Of a DNA stretch of 64,000 bases, positions 23,501 through 38,100 are shown piece by piece; the stretch's first letter is position 1, and each line of letters opens with the position of its first letter. Location of the stretch: positions 9,941,049 to 10,005,048 of the forward strand of contig NC_133658.1 in the NCBI RefSeq assembly GCF_037893015.1, written 5' to 3'. Made by a program: the position numbers and the translations under genes. The notes under the pieces were generated by a model that made no database searches, had not been told where the DNA came from, and saw only the letters and a list, made by a program, of their open reading frames with translations. This DNA is from Macrotis lagotis. Taxonomy: Eukaryota; Chordata; Mammalia; Peramelemorphia; Peramelidae.

Positions 23501-26500
23501 TGGATCTCACACCCTACAAGGACGCCTTTCCTGAACAAGGATCTGTCCCCAAGACACGGAGTGCACAAGGCCGGGGGCTCTTTCCTACCTGTGCAAGGCG
23601 GAGAACAGGCTGCTAGGGCTGAGCAGCAGGGGACCCTGAGGGAGCACGGTCCCCCGCTCGTTCACCCAGTGCAGGTAGCCCCTCGTCATGTCCGCCATCC
23701 CGATGGCCCTGGCCGAGCAATAGAGGAACTTGTAGCCATTCCTGCAGGAGAGATGGGGAGACGGACGGTCACATTTCAGGAGCTCAGCCAGGATGGTCAC
23801 CACACCTGGGCGGTCACCACGCCTGGGCGGTCACCACGCCTGGGCTCCCACTCAGAGCAGGCAGTCCTGCTGTGACTCCTGAACAAATGACAAGGAGGTG
23901 AGGGCAGCAGAGGCCCGTGCTCATCCCCAAAGTTCACGTTCCAGACTATTCTAAGGTCCTCCCTCAGTCTGACCAGGGAAGAATGGCGGAGGCCCCTCCT
24001 CCCAGACTGATCAGGAGCTGCACTGTACTTAACCGGGACTCAGAGAGGCCTCAGGAACCAGGGCAAAACCCCAGAGCTACCCAGCACATCGCAGGGACCA
24101 AGCCACACTCCAAGGCACCATACCCATCAAGGGGGCCTTGAGCCTCCACTCAAAATCACTGAGTGACGGGGAACTCAATACCTCCTATGAACTAACTCTT
24201 CTTGCTGGAAAATTTTTCAGAACTTCAAGTCTAAAATGCCTCTTTGAAACTTCTACCCATCAATCAATCAATCAATCATTCAATCCAGAGATGTCCTAAG
24301 CACCTCCTGGGTCCCAAGAACAAACCTTTGCTTACAGCCCTAACAATAAAACTTTACCCCTGCTGCAAAACTGCCCCTTAAGCTGTCCCCGGGACCATGG
24401 GCTCATCTGCTCAGGAGAGAGACACTGGGTTCCACAGCAGCTGTCCACATCCTCATCCACGGTTCTCTCAGTCATTCCGGAGATGCTGCCAATCGACTCC
24501 AAAGGACTTGGGAGAAGTCACCCAGAGCCACTGTCTGCACCCATCCAAGAGACCTTCTGTCTTCACTTCCTATCCAAGATGGGGGGGGGGGGGCTTTCCC
24601 CTTGAGAATCACCACCTGGCCCAACCCCAGTCACGTCTCCAACTCTGGCCACACAGCCTCTCCTCTCAGGACCCGGGCATTTCACCCAGGCAGCTCCTCC
24701 CTGGTCACTCAGTGTTCATCAGCTGCTTTATTCAACTTGGCAAACATGCCAAACCCTTGGACCAGGAATGGGCCCCGCGCTGGACTCTGGAGTCTCCCTC
24801 AAAAAGTTCAGTTCCAGGAGACTCTGGCACTCCCAAGGGTGAATTATCAGGAATGAGTTTCATTACATGCCAGACTCCCCCCCAACCTCCAGCAGACTAT
24901 CCTATGCCTCTCAGCACTTACTAGTACGAGGACACACTTTCAATCTCCTCTCCCCCCCTTTTTCTTTCTCCCCCTTTCCCTTCATTCTCTCTCCTTTCTC
25001 TCTCTCTCTCTCCCTCATTCTCTCTCTCTCTTTCTCTCTCTCCTTTCTTCTCCCCTTTTCCCTCTCCTCCCTCCTCCCCCTTTCCTCCCCTCTTCCCCCC
25101 TTCTCTTCTCTCCTTTCTGTCTCTCTCTCTCTCTGTCTCTCTCTCTCTCTCTCCTCCCACCTTCTTTCCCCCAGCAATGAGCACATGGCCTGGAAGGTCG
25201 GTGGCACTTCAACATTTAGAGGACTGCCTTGGACAGCAGCTCTTCTTGTCATGACAAAAAAAGCCCCAAAGGTCAGAGGCCAAGGGGGTCCATCAACTGA
25301 TAAACAGTGGTCTAAGATGAAGAATCTGAGTATGACGGATGCTCCAGAAACACTGGAAGCCTAGTCTCAAGTGCCACAAGCCAAGTCAGCATAATGGGCT
25401 CTGCCACCAGGGCCTGGTAAGGACAGACACCCCCAACCAAGGCCTGGGTTAACTGACCTTCCAGGAGAGCCCCAATGAATGATAGGAAGGTTAGTTCTTA
25501 GCAGTAGTAGCAGTTTTGATATCGGCAAGGTGGGGAGCTGTTTGGTTTGACTATAAATATTTATGATGAGGGCTCTTTTCCTTTCTCATTGTGAAAGAGA
25601 AAATAAATGACTATTAATTGAAAACAACATTTTAATTTCATTTTTTTTAAAGATGGCCATGAGCTCTGTGGCCTTGGGCAAGCTACTTAACCCCATTTGC
25701 CTTGCAAAAAAATAAAAAAATAAATAAAAATAAAGATAGCCATGCCACACAGAGCATTAGCCAGGTGGGCACACTGACACCAACACCAACACCAACACTG
25801 AGGAGGGAAAGGGGGAAAGAAGCAAGTCAGGAACTTACTGGCTAACTTTATGATACAGTTTGGCGATCCCTTGGTGAGTCCAATCTTTACCAAGAGTGGG
25901 CAAAATGTGTCCTAAAGTGTCAGATCTGAGAGAAGAGAGAAACACTAGAGTCAAGAAGATGGGAATGGAAAAAGCAGTAGGCTGTAGAGGGATCATTTGC
26001 CCTGGAAAGGCACCTGGGAGGCCAGCGAGCCTAGATCGATCCCCTTCCTCCCCCAGGCCATAAGGCAAAGCTAGCCCTGCTGTAAGCAGGGTACACCCAG
26101 GAATGGCTGCGAGGGAGAAGCCAGCAGCTGGACTGGGCAAGCCCCCCTCCCCGAAATCACTGAGCCTGCTCACAGGAGACCCTGAGAGGGGCAGGCGGTC
26201 CAGCCCCGGGATCTACCTCAGGGAGGCAAGCATATCATTTTATGAACATACCGTGTGATGGTTCCATCAATGTCAGAAATGATGACTTTGTCATCCCAGT
26301 CCCAGAGGTAGATGGTGCCTTCACAGCGGCAAGTGCCCTGGTACTGAGTCGTAACGCTGAAAACCACATCATTAGGACCGTTCTTTAACTTTAAGCTTTT
26401 CTGAAAAACACCGGAGGCAAGTTTATCAATCAATCAATCATCTCAGAAGTATTTATTAAGGGCCTTCTGTTGCCACAGCCTGGCCTAAGAACATTGGGGA

Positions 26501-27800
26501 CTGTGTTAGAATATCCAGGTTCTAATCTGGTCTCAGATGCTTATGAGCCCTCGGATCTCTGGCAAATTATTTCATTCATATGTCTCAGTTCCTCCCCTGT
26601 AAAATGAGGATAATATTAGCACTTCCCTGGCTCTTTACAATAAGGAGAGCTCTCTGGGAGGAGAAAGGGGAAGGATGTACTCGGAAATGCAGGTGAAGGG
26701 AAAACAAAAGCTATCAATAAAATTTACTTTTACAAGCTCTAGAGGCAAGAATGAACACAGGCCTGTTGTGTACAGCACTCCATAAACCAGCAAACAATGT
26801 ATAAATTAGAGCTATTAGAAAAATGAAAAGATCACCTCAATCCTAGGAGCAGAGATGGTGGAGGTAGAAGGTCCATTAAGAAACCTGAGTCCAACCACTC
26901 CAACCACTCCGAACCATGACATGGATTTCCCTGTGGTCACCCAGCTAAATAAGTAGGATTTGAACTCAGGTCTTCCTGCCTAAAGTGTGATCTATCCTAT
27001 CTGCTGCCTGCCTGTCTCTAAATAGGAAGATGCAGAGGAGGAAGGGCTGGGCCTTAGAAACCATTTACAAGCATCATTGGAGAATGCCATCATTAGAAGG
27101 GACCTCGATGGTGGAGCACGCAACTCATAACTGTCCAGTGAGGGCAAGTTAGACAGGGGGATCACAGAGAAGAGGAGGAGAGGCGGCCACGATTCTGAGG
27201 CTGCAGAGCCTAGTCACCTCCAAGAACAATGGACCCTCGAGAAAAATCAGGAAAGAGGAAATGAAGATGAAATAGAGGAAAGGAGGATGGCCATGAGGGT
27301 GAGGGCTCTTTGGGGCAAACTGATTTCAATATAAAAAGGGCTATTATGCCAGACACATTTCATGAGGTTTCTGTTCTACAGCAGTGACTAAGGGAGAAAG
27401 AGAAGGGAACAATTATAAAAGTGACAAGGATTGGGTGGGGGGGGAATGAGAGCTCCAGGCATCCCCCAGTCTCCTAGCCATTAAAGCCAGACTAATTAGA
27501 GGCTTCCTGCACCACCCTTCCAAGACCATCCTGGGCCAGACCAGGCTGGCTTGCCCTCCATCCCAGAGGTGGCAGACCAAGACCAAGAATTATCTGGGAA
27601 TTTTATCTTTCTTTCTCTCCCACTCTCTCTTCCCCTACTCCTGACAACGACTCAGTAAGGCAGGAAGCCATGGAAAGATAATTAACCCCATTCCACACAT
27701 CAATACATGGAAGACAACAACGCTAGTAAGCAGTTGAATCAGCATTTGAACTCAGATCATTCAGACCTCAAGAACCACATGACCAACTGAGCCCCCAGGG

Positions 27801-27845
<45 letters not shown>

Positions 27846-29091
27846 TGTCTGTCTGTCTCTCTCGCTCAGAAAGGATTTCTGAACAGACAGGAGAAAGTTG
27901 GAGGACTATATTTGGAAATAAAAGTGATGTATGAAGTGATAGCCACTAGGTGGCACAGGAGACAAAGCAATAGACTTGGAATTGGGAAGGCCGGAGCTCA
28001 TAACTGGACCCGGATACTTAAGTGCTATGTGATCTTGGGCAAGTCACGGAATCTCTGTCCCTCAGTTTCCTTATCTGTAAAATGAAAAAAATAATAGCTT
28101 CTAACCTGCTAGGGTTGTTGAGAAGATAAAATGGGATAATCTCTGTATGACGAGGGCTCTTTTCCTTTCTCATTGTGAGAGAGAAAATAAATGACTATAC
28201 TGTACAAATGAAAGCTACTATCAGCAATAAAATTTTTAAATTAAAAAAAAATTAGAAAGAAGGTTCCAGAGGAAGAGGAAGCCAAGACTGAGGAGGTCTG
28301 GAGTTTAATATTAATAATTAAGAGGAAGTTGGAAACACTGTTATTTCTACTGATTTCTCCATTGATACCAGGGAAGACATCAGTGTGGACCCATGTAGCA
28401 AAGTCCTCATGGTCATGTTTGCCTCTAAGTCCCGAGAGCTAGTCCTGAGGTTCTGAGATTCTATCAAGTCAGCAAAGACTCCAACATTAGCTTAGATAAA
28501 GTCAGAAGAGACAATGGAAGGCAAGGGGAGACAATAGAGACAAAGCACTTTAGTATGATGGTAAAGAAACGTGAATATCAGGGTAGCTAGGTGGTGCAGT
28601 GGAAAGAGCATCAGCCCTGGAGTCTGCAGGACCTGAGTTCAAATCCAGCCTCAGACACTTAATAATTGTCTAGCCATGTGGCCTTAGGCAAGTCACTTAA
28701 CCCCACTGCCTTAAATAAATAAAATTTTTTTTTTTAATGTGGATAATTAGCTATGTACAATGGTCAGCATGCTGGGCAGCTGTCATTGTTATAATTCATA
28801 ATTAGCCATACACACAATAGATACAAGGGGATTTTAAAGGGAAGAGAACCACAGCTGGGGCATAAGGATAGGTCTTTTGTAGAAGGTAGCATCTGAAGGA
28901 AACTGAGTCTTGAGAGAAAAGAGAGGGGGAATGCCTACCAGGTATAGAGGACAAAGGCATGGATGTTGGAAATATGATTGTGCCCCCCACAAGATGAATG
29001 AGGGTGTGTGGTGTTGGGGGGGGGAGAGAAAGAGAAAGAGAAAGAGAAAGAGAAAGAGAAAGAGAAAGAGAAAGAGAAAGAGAAAGAGAAA

Positions 29092-29126
<35 letters not shown>

Positions 29127-32100
29127 CTTTCCCACCCCAAGAAGTTCTTAACTTGGGGTCCATGAACTTGCTTTGTTTTCCTATTTGACAGGCAGGCAGG
29201 CAGAGATACTCTTGTCATTCTCCTGGCTGTTCCTCACCCAAGATTCTCCATGTCCCACTCCCACCCTCCTCAGTTCCACTTCCTGGCTTTCCCAGCTTCC
29301 TTCAGATCCCAGATAATATCCCACCTTCCATAAGAAGCCTTTCCCATGGCCTCTTTATTCTAGCATCTTCCAGGTGGAAATTATTTCCTATTTCCTATTT
29401 AAAGTTTGTTTGCTTACATTTGGTTTTGAGTGTAAGCTCCCCAAGGGCAAGGATTGATTTCTTGGGACACCTGGTGCTCAGCAAACATGAGAAGCTCGAT
29501 AAATGCTTGCTGGCTTCCATATAATTTGTTTCTTTTTGTAACCATATGTATTGTCTTTTTGTACTAAACAACAGGTTTCTGAGAAGGGGTCTCACGGCTT
29601 TACTAGAATAACTGTCAGAACATCAGTCTGTGTGTTATTAATAATATTTATCATCAATGTAGAGAGGAGCAATGGAGGAACACTCACCAGCTGGTCCGAG
29701 GTGAGACGCAGGGTCTTCTTGTAGCTCACGTTGGACATCAGTGTGTGGATGCTGGTGTTGGCCTGCTTGGCCGCCACAGAGTCCTCGTCACTGGAGGACG
29801 ACTCATCCTTCATCCTGGAGGAGCGAAGATGCCCATGAGGCCATGCTCTGGAGGAAGCATCAGCTCCAAAGAAGGGGGTCAGGGGGTCTCTGCTCAGTGG
29901 GGCTTTGAGTGGTCCCATGTCTCTAGAGGTGAAGTCAGTTCCCAGAAAAGGATTCACTCATGTTAAGGTCTAACCTAACCATGACTTTCTACTCCAAGTG
30001 AGTTCAAGGCCTACCTGGTCCCAATGCTTAGCTTGGATGGCTGCTCCCCAATAAGGAGATTCTTTCCAGACAAGCACTGCTCTGGCTTACTTTCCTAGGA
30101 GAGGGGAGAGAAATAAGGGGCATCAGACCTTGGGGAGCTTGGCTATACAAATAGAAGAGGTGAACCTTCTAGAACACCATGGGGGGGGGCGGAATGAAGA
30201 AAGGAATCCATGCTATAAAAAAACTGCTCCACAGGTTTCCTCCTGAGTGGAAAGGGGCTCACAGGAGCAATTTCCAAACAAAAGAGACCCATGAAAATAT
30301 ATTTTTTTAGAAAAGCGTATCTACCTCTCCTGCCACTTCCCTATTCCCCCAGGAATGACCAAAGAATCTTAAGACCATAGATTTAAAGTTAGATAGGGAG
30401 TCCCAATTCCCTCTTTTTACAGATGAAGAAACTGAGGCCTAACCAACTTGCCCAAATTCAGTGGTACATTATAACCCGGCTGCATGAGCCACTGAGTGGC
30501 ACAACAGATAAAGCCCTGGACCTGGAGTCAGGAAGACCCTGTATTCAAATCCAGCCTCAAATGTAACCCTGGGAAAGCTCATCTGTTTGCCTCAGTTTCT
30601 TCATCTGTAAAACGCAGATGATAGCAGCCACCTCCCAGGACTGTTGTGAGAATCAACTGAGATAAAAATTGTAAAGTATTTAGTGCCTGGTAAGGGTCAA
30701 AGGAAAACAGAAGCCCCTAGCCCAGGCCCAGCATACAGTAGGTGCTTCATAACTGACTGAGTAAAAAGGCAGCAGCCCCTGCCTTGGCCAGGCCAGGCGT
30801 GACAGTGCATGTAGGACGTTTGTTTGCAAGCTAGAGGCCACCCAGAGGAAGAGCCCATGGCAAAGGTGCAGGACCTGGAGAAGCTTCCTCCTCAGTCACC
30901 CTGGGGTGCATGATGTCCCTCAGAGATGGCAACACAATCTTCAGGACACACATTTTGGGAGATGGGAGCTGAGACCCCGCTTGCATTTGCAAGTGTTTCA
31001 ACTGCTCAGATGGTGGGTCCATGAATATTTCAGAAGAGGGGGACCCCAGTAATAGCATCCCAAATCACAATCATAAGGTGCATTAGCATGGATATAATCC
31101 AATGGCAAAACACTTTATTGGGCTTCCTCCAGGCCCTACTGCCCCCATTGGACAGATGAGGCAAGTGAGGTCTAGGAGTCCTCCACAGTGGCAATCTTAG
31201 AACCCAGGTCTCTGGGGTACTGGATCCAAGGGATGCCCAGAGAACTGGACTTGAGTCAAAAATACTATTTCAGAGACTGATAAGCCACGGGACCTTAGGG
31301 GAAAAAATGATTTAATTCAACCCATCTGTTTTGATCCAACACACTCTGCAGAAGGCAACAACTTGGGAACAAAGGTCAACAGTCCCCTCCCCAGGTTGGC
31401 CATCAGGTTTGCTCACCTCTTTGACTGTGTTTCGTCCCCTCCAGGAGAACCACCATCTTCCTCCCTTGCGGGGCATCTTATCCCTCACAATGGACTCCAC
31501 CGTGGCCTGTCGCAAATGGACGGAACATAAATAACAGAACCAAAAGGGAGGGACAGAGCATTCCATGCAAACCAAAAATAAATAAATAAATAAAACATGG
31601 CTGACATGATGGAAACCAAAGAAGCAGGACATACAGGTGGGGGGCTGTAAATCTTAGAAAAGCAAAGCTTTATGGTGTCCAGAATGATGTGGAGGTAGCT
31701 TAAGCATGAATACTTAAGAAAATGTTCAAGGGAGAAACCAAAAAAACAGAAACAAAACCAAAAAAAGGGGGAAAAAAGACCAATAAAGAAAATATTAGAA
31801 ACCACTAGCAATTAGTAAGCGAGGCGGCTTATAAATGAATGGTTAGATGTTTTCCAGTTAAACCAACTACTTGCAACACCTAGGTAGGTTGAGTCAGCAA
31901 AAGTCTCAGTAGGCCACTTTAGAGGGGAAAACCAAGACCCCAAGGGTAGCCAGTGCCCAAAGCTTCCCAGTTAATTAGGATGGGGCAGAGCAGGAGGTGG
32001 AATCCCCACCCTCGGGCCCCATCGGGGAGGAGGTGCTCTGGTTCTCAAAGACTTTGGACAAAACGAGGTCCAGAGGAGTTGGGAGGGAGGGAGGGAGGGT

Positions 32101-35100
32101 TGGGAATGTGTTTTAAATGACACTAAGATATGTGTGACTCTTCTTTGTTCCTTTTATAGCAAACCTGCTCATTTACATTTTGAATCTGAAACAGGCAGAC
32201 TTCCAATTTTAATATTAGATATTATTATATTCAATTCAGCTTAATTAAACTAGAGGGGTTTATGCTCTGCCAGTGATATGGCCCTGAACAAAGACAAAAA
32301 AAAAACCCACTCCTGCCCCCCAGGGAGCTTCCAATCCAGTGGGCAGAATCCCATGGGAAGGACATGGGATGTCAGAGAAAGAAGCAGGAGACCCCCACCA
32401 GCTAAGGGGAAGGGGGAGGTGGGCATGAGGAGGGAAAGACTTAAGACACAGACCAGGCAAAGGTGTGGAGGTGGAAAGAGGGAGTGAGAAAGGGAACCCA
32501 AAAGCAACAGCCGCCAAGGCCAAAAAGGTCATTTGGAGCCAAACCGTAAAGCGCTTTGAATGCCAAGCAATGGAAAGCCAATGAATGAAAAGGAAAAAAG
32601 TTTTGTCTTCTAATCTTGATGGGAATGACCAAATCGTCATCCAGGATTTCCTAGGTCCTTTGGAATGACCAAATATCTCTATCTAAACACGTGAAGGACA
32701 TTTCCACTCCCCAGAAAGTCTCCTTTAACTTTCCCGAGTTCCAGAAGCCAGGGCAGAAGAGACAGCTTAGGCAACTTTACAGGTAAGTGAAGGGGGAGAG
32801 CAACAGAGGGAGGGAGGGAGAGAGAGTGCTAGACACAGAAAAACAGAGAAACAGAAAGAGGAAGGGGAGAGAAACAGAGACAGAGACAAAACAAGACTGC
32901 GTGCACATTTCTTCCAGATGGAGGCTGTGCATCCTCACAGATGGACAGAATGCCAAGCCCTGAAGGGCTGGGGATTTTCATTTCTGCTTTTCCCTGCCCG
33001 ATACACAGTAGGCACTTAATAAATAAAAGGTTCAGCCTTGCTAGGCCCTTTAGCCTTCCCCTTTCTCTCCTTCCTCATTTCATAATGAATTTATTTAGCC
33101 AATCATCTGGCTTTTATTAAGCACCTACTGCATGCCAGCCACAAGGCCAAGGTCTAAGAATAATGGGCCTTGTAAACACATATATATGAATGTATGTATG
33201 TATATGTATATATATACATATATGTACAGAAATGAAATAATACAAGATCATTTAGAGAGAGAGGCCTGGAGGCTGGGGCTGGGGGGGGTGGGCAGCACAG
33301 GCAGAGGGCAGAGGGCAGAGGCCGGGCTCCAGCTCCGTCGAAGGTGAAGGTGAGGAGGCCGTTCTAAACCATGAGGGAGGGTGAGCACCAAGGCATGGTG
33401 GCAGAAGACTGGGAGCCTTGCGTGAGGAAGGAGAATGGCAAAGGGAAGGCTGCAGAGCGAGGCTGGCTGTGGCTGGGAGGAGAGGCCAGGACACTGGGGC
33501 TGGGAAGGGCCAGGCAGGGGAGTCAGCCCTCTGCCCCCAGGATGCTGGCTCTCTGAAGGGAGGGGTGGCTCACTCTCTGAGCTCACTCAGGCTTGGCCTG
33601 GGGGAAACGATGGAAGGTGGGGTCCCCTCCCCAAACCATGCTTCTATACCCCTGGGGCACCAGGGAGAAAAGGCCGGAAGCTTTGGGGAAAATAAACTCA
33701 AAGCTCCTCTCCCCCTAGGAGAAGCTCTGATTCCGCACCACCCTGACCCAGCATCCTAAAGACTGTCCTGTCCCCCAGCCCCGGGCTAGTCCCTCCGTGT
33801 TCATATTAATACTCACCTTGGGTAAAGGCTTCTGGAAGGCCTGCATGGCCAGGAGGAGCGGGCCTGCTGTGGTCCAGTTGTAGTATCTGAGACAGAGAAG
33901 AGGGGCCAATGGTGAGACCCCGGCCTCCACCTCCCCCGGCCAGCAAAGGAAACGGGTCACTGACCCACAGTCCAACGGCCCACAGGGAGCTCTGAAGCCT
34001 CTGCCAGCATAAGGCTCACCCCTCCTCTAACACCCAGTCTCAGGGAGCTGTCGACAACAAGGTGAAGAGACTCGCTCAGCCTGGGAAGACATGCCAGAGA
34101 GAAGACTGCCCAGCCTCCAACCTGGCTCCCATCGCACATACATGCTTGCACACGTGCATCCAGATACACGCAGTGGGTCGGGCTTGGGGGAGCAGGGGTA
34201 GGTAGGGACTCACTTGCTCCCGATCTTCACCACCAAGTTGGGATCGTCGATGATCCCAGGGTTGTCCACAAACTGCTGATAAGTCACTTCTTGTTCTAAA
34301 AACTCATCTGCAGCAGCCGCCGCGCCGGACATGGGGGAGAAAGGAAGGACGTGTCATTCACTCAACCCCCCCATCAGCCGGCACCCCTCACCACAGAGCG
34401 CGAAGCTCTGGGGAAAAGGACTCCACTTCAAAACCTCGCTCCGCTTCTCACTGGCTGTAGGACCCCTGGCCAAGCAGCGGAACTTGGGGCGAGTCAGGTC
34501 ACCACTGTCTGCCTCAGTTTCCTCTTCTGTTAAATGGGGATGATGACAGACCCTCCCAGCATCTGCCCCAAAGACAGGAGCTGACGGTGAGAAGAGGCCA
34601 GCCTTGCCCTCCCTCACTGGGCAAGGGGGCAGCCCTCCTGCCGCTTCAATCGGGGTCACCAGACTGAGCTCTGAACGGGACCTCAGAGGTCACCGAGCCC
34701 AACCTCTTCCTTTCAGAGGTGAGGCCCAGACACAGGATTTGAACCCAGCTCCTTGGAGTGCCCAGCCAGTCCTCTGCACACTCAACTTGGCTGCTTTAAA
34801 GAGCTGGCTCATTCCAAATTCCTCATTTTATAGAGGCAGAGAAACTGAGGCACAAAGAGATGAAGTGACTAGGTCACGGTCACACAGCGAGGAGGTAAGA
34901 GCACCGAGCAGGCGAAGAACCAGAGCACCGCGGCACCAGCACAGGACCACGCCGGGAGCTCTCCAGGGTGGGAGTCAGGCCGGGGTGGCAAGCCGGCATC
35001 ACGGACACCGGGAGGTCACGGTATTTACCTGACCTGCCCGATATGGATCCCGAAGTCGCTGCCCCCAGACTGTCGGGGACCTCAATGGCCGCGTCCTAGC

Positions 35101-38100
35101 TGAACGATTACCCCCTCCGCCACCCCTGAGATGGGGTCCCCTGGCTCCAACTCCAGGGAGATGAGACCCCCCATCCAATTTTTGGAGCAGGATTCATCTA
35201 TGAGCCCCAAGAAGCCACACTTCCCCTTGGGGCCCCTCTTCCACACCATGCCAGACCTGGGGGGGCCTCCCCTGCGTCCCCCCAGTCCATCCAATTCAGA
35301 ACCCCACCCACAGAGCGGACCTGCATCCCCCAAGGGCGGCAGCGCCAGCCCTGCAGCAGTCCCTGAAGCCCTGCAGCCCCCACCAGGCTCACCGGTTGTG
35401 ATCTCCCTGCTCTCGCTGAGCCCCCCACACAGCGAGATGGCGATGGAGGGCAGCTCTCTGGGACCGTCCGAGGTGCTCTCCACACCACTGTCCGCGCCCG
35501 AGCTGCCCACCGAGTGAGGGGACTGGCTGGCCGAGCGGGGCGCGCCCTCACTGGCACCTCTGGTCGGGCCACTCCCATCACCACTGGGGGGGAGGGAAGG
35601 GGTCAACCATTGGCGACATCATCTCGGCCCCCAAGAGGGGCCTTTCCCTCCCCGTCCCCAGCTCAGCCCCGGCTCCCCACAAAGCAGAGTGACGGCCCAA
35701 ACACTGGGGCTCGGAATCTTTTCCAGGGGAATCAGAGGCTCTGGGTTCAAATACCAGCCTGGGCTCCATTATGACCTGTGTGGCTCATTTCTGAGAGAGG
35801 GCTTGAGTTTTCTCAGGGGTCCCTTCCACCTAGGTCTATGATCCCAGGATGCCTTGCCTTTTTAAAACTGTATACAATGTCCACAGTATTTCAAGAAAAA
35901 GGGAAAGTGGGAGAGAAGACCTCCCAAGGCCTCATGCAGTGGGGAGCTCCCTGATTATACAGAAACCTTCCAGCCCCCTCCCCATTATCAGACCCCAGAG
36001 CACCCAGTCTAGGATAAGATACCCAAGTGGGCCCAAAGGGGCCTTACTTTTTGGGGAAATAAAGGGCAGCGACTTCGGGATCCATATCGGGCAGGTCATC
36101 CAGGTAGACACCATCAGCTCCAAGGTGCCTGTTCCTCTTGTCTGAAGACACAAGGGAAACGTCAGGTCAGAGCGGCCCCGCAAGGTCGGGGAGGCGCTAT
36201 AAGGTCAGGGTGGCCCCCATGAGGTTAAAGGCCAAGGGGCTTCTGACTGACCCCAAGACGGGGACGCCCTCCCTCCTCATCCCTGTCTTTTGTCACTTCT
36301 CCAGGACCAAAGCCCCCCCATGAGTAGTTGCCTCAACACCGCCTCCCCGCCATTGGACCCAGGCTCCTTGAGGTGGGGCGGCATCGCCGTCTCTCTCTGT
36401 AACCTCAACTCTAGGTCCAGGGCCCGGCAGAGAGCGGGGGCTTAACAAATGCATGTTGACTAAGACGGGACGTCAGAGTGAAAAGCGTCGAGTGCCGTCC
36501 TGGGAGGACACACCGATCGTGGGATGCAAAGCTCTGACCCAAACATGCTGGGGTCACCTCTTTCAGGCACTGACGCTGGAGTCAGAGGCTCTGTATTCAA
36601 ATCCCCCACTGATGCCTCAACCCGTGGACAATGTCACAGGCCCGTGGTTGTGGCACTAGATGTACCACCCCCTCGTGGCTCAGCTAAGGAAACTGAGGCT
36701 CAGGGAGTAACCCAAGGTCACACGATGGGCTCCCAGAAAGGATTCGAACCCAAATCCTCTACCCTCTATCCCATGGGCAGGAAACCACCATGCCCAAAAG
36801 GCCAGGTTCAGCCTGCGGCCCCTCTCGTAGGAGACCTAACAATAGTGTCATCTTTTAAAATACAATAAAAATGTATTTAGAAACATAAAGCCCATCATCA
36901 GCTCGTGAACGGTGGCTCCTCCTTGGGGCTCCACCGGCCTTGGTTTCTTTTTCTGTAAAACGGGGATTCAGCTTCTGCGGTCCCTGGGTCTCTGAGCACT
37001 GGCCTTGGCGTCAGGAGGGCAGGAGTTCTCATCCGACCTCACACATTTTCTACTTATTGGCTGTGTGACCTTGGAAGTCATTTAACCCTGACTGCTGCAC
37101 ACCCAGGGACACCTCCAGAGGCCTGATTCCTATCCAGCTGCTGGACCCAGACGGCCACTGCCCCCCTCGCTAAAGTCCCATTCACGTGCTTCTCACGGCA
37201 TCACCTCTCTGATGTCGTGGTCTTCTTGAAGAATGGAGGACAGACTGTCTTCTGGGGGGGGGGGGAGATTTGGGGAAAAATTGTAAAATCCAAAAATAAA
37301 TAAGGAATGAAGGACAAACATCACTTTCTCTCTGGGCCTCAGTTTCTCCCTCTGTAAAAGGGGGGATGTTCAGTCTGCCCAGCATTAGGTGACCAGCCCA
37401 AGGCCCTAGTGGATTCTGCCCCTTGGGCTGATCTCTTTGGCTCCTACTCCTGCCCCTGCAGACCCCACTGAGTCCCGCACAAGCTGAGGATGGGGCAGGG
37501 GAGGAGCCAGGACACCCCCAAGCTCCAGCGGAGCCGTTCTCTCTTGCTCCTTCCTGGAGGCCGGCCTGTGGTCCCCCTGCCTCGGAGAGGAGGGGAGGGC
37601 TCTGAGCCCTCCTACTGCCCCCTCCTCCTCCAGGGCTGGGATGCAGCCCCTCCCCCAGGGGCGATGGGCGCAGACAACAAATCTCCTTGTTCACAGGAAG
37701 GACCAAGCCCTCACCTTTCTTCCTGGTTGGAGAGTCCATCTTAGCCCCCTGCACGGCGGAGTTGGGGTGGAGCTGCCTGGACTCCTCGACAGTGGACAGA
37801 GGTGGGGCTGCGACAGGCACTGCCTTGGCCATGGTCATGGCGGGCGTGGTGGCAGCGGCGGCGGCCCCCAAGCCCTCCTGGCTGTGCTCCACAAGGGACC
37901 CCTCAGGGGAGGTCTTGCCATCCTCCGGCGGGATCAGGGTCTCACTGTGGCCCCCATGGGGTGGAGATGGGTCACTAAAAGTCTCCAAAGATTCGCTCGG
38001 AATGGTCCGGAAATGCCTCTTCTCTGAAAAGCTTCTATTGGCTGAGTCTTTCACCTTGTGCGGAGACGTGATCTGGACAGGCCAGGAGAGAGGAGAGCGC

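Noticed and set aside
24911..25364. Arg/Glu-rich and Ser/Leu-rich frames at the CT tract
   Set aside because: Polypyrimidine low-complexity sequence in an LPIN1 intron; no exon signals.
28834..29218. Ser/Leu- or Phe-rich and Arg/Lys-rich frames across the AAAGAG tract
   Set aside because: Microsatellite translation only.
29814..29957. Exon 13 reading upstream in frame to MNPFLGTDF as an alternative start
   Set aside because: The acceptor CTCCAG|G and the phase fit exon 12. The upstream frame has no lipin similarity.
31364..31416. Extension of the WWFSWRGR exon into [12 protein letters not shown], resembling ESKPEQ of the next exon
   Set aside because: A strong GTGAGC donor lies at the boundary, and a true ESKPEQ exon with matching phase exists at 30,015-30,094. 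The resemblance is chance.
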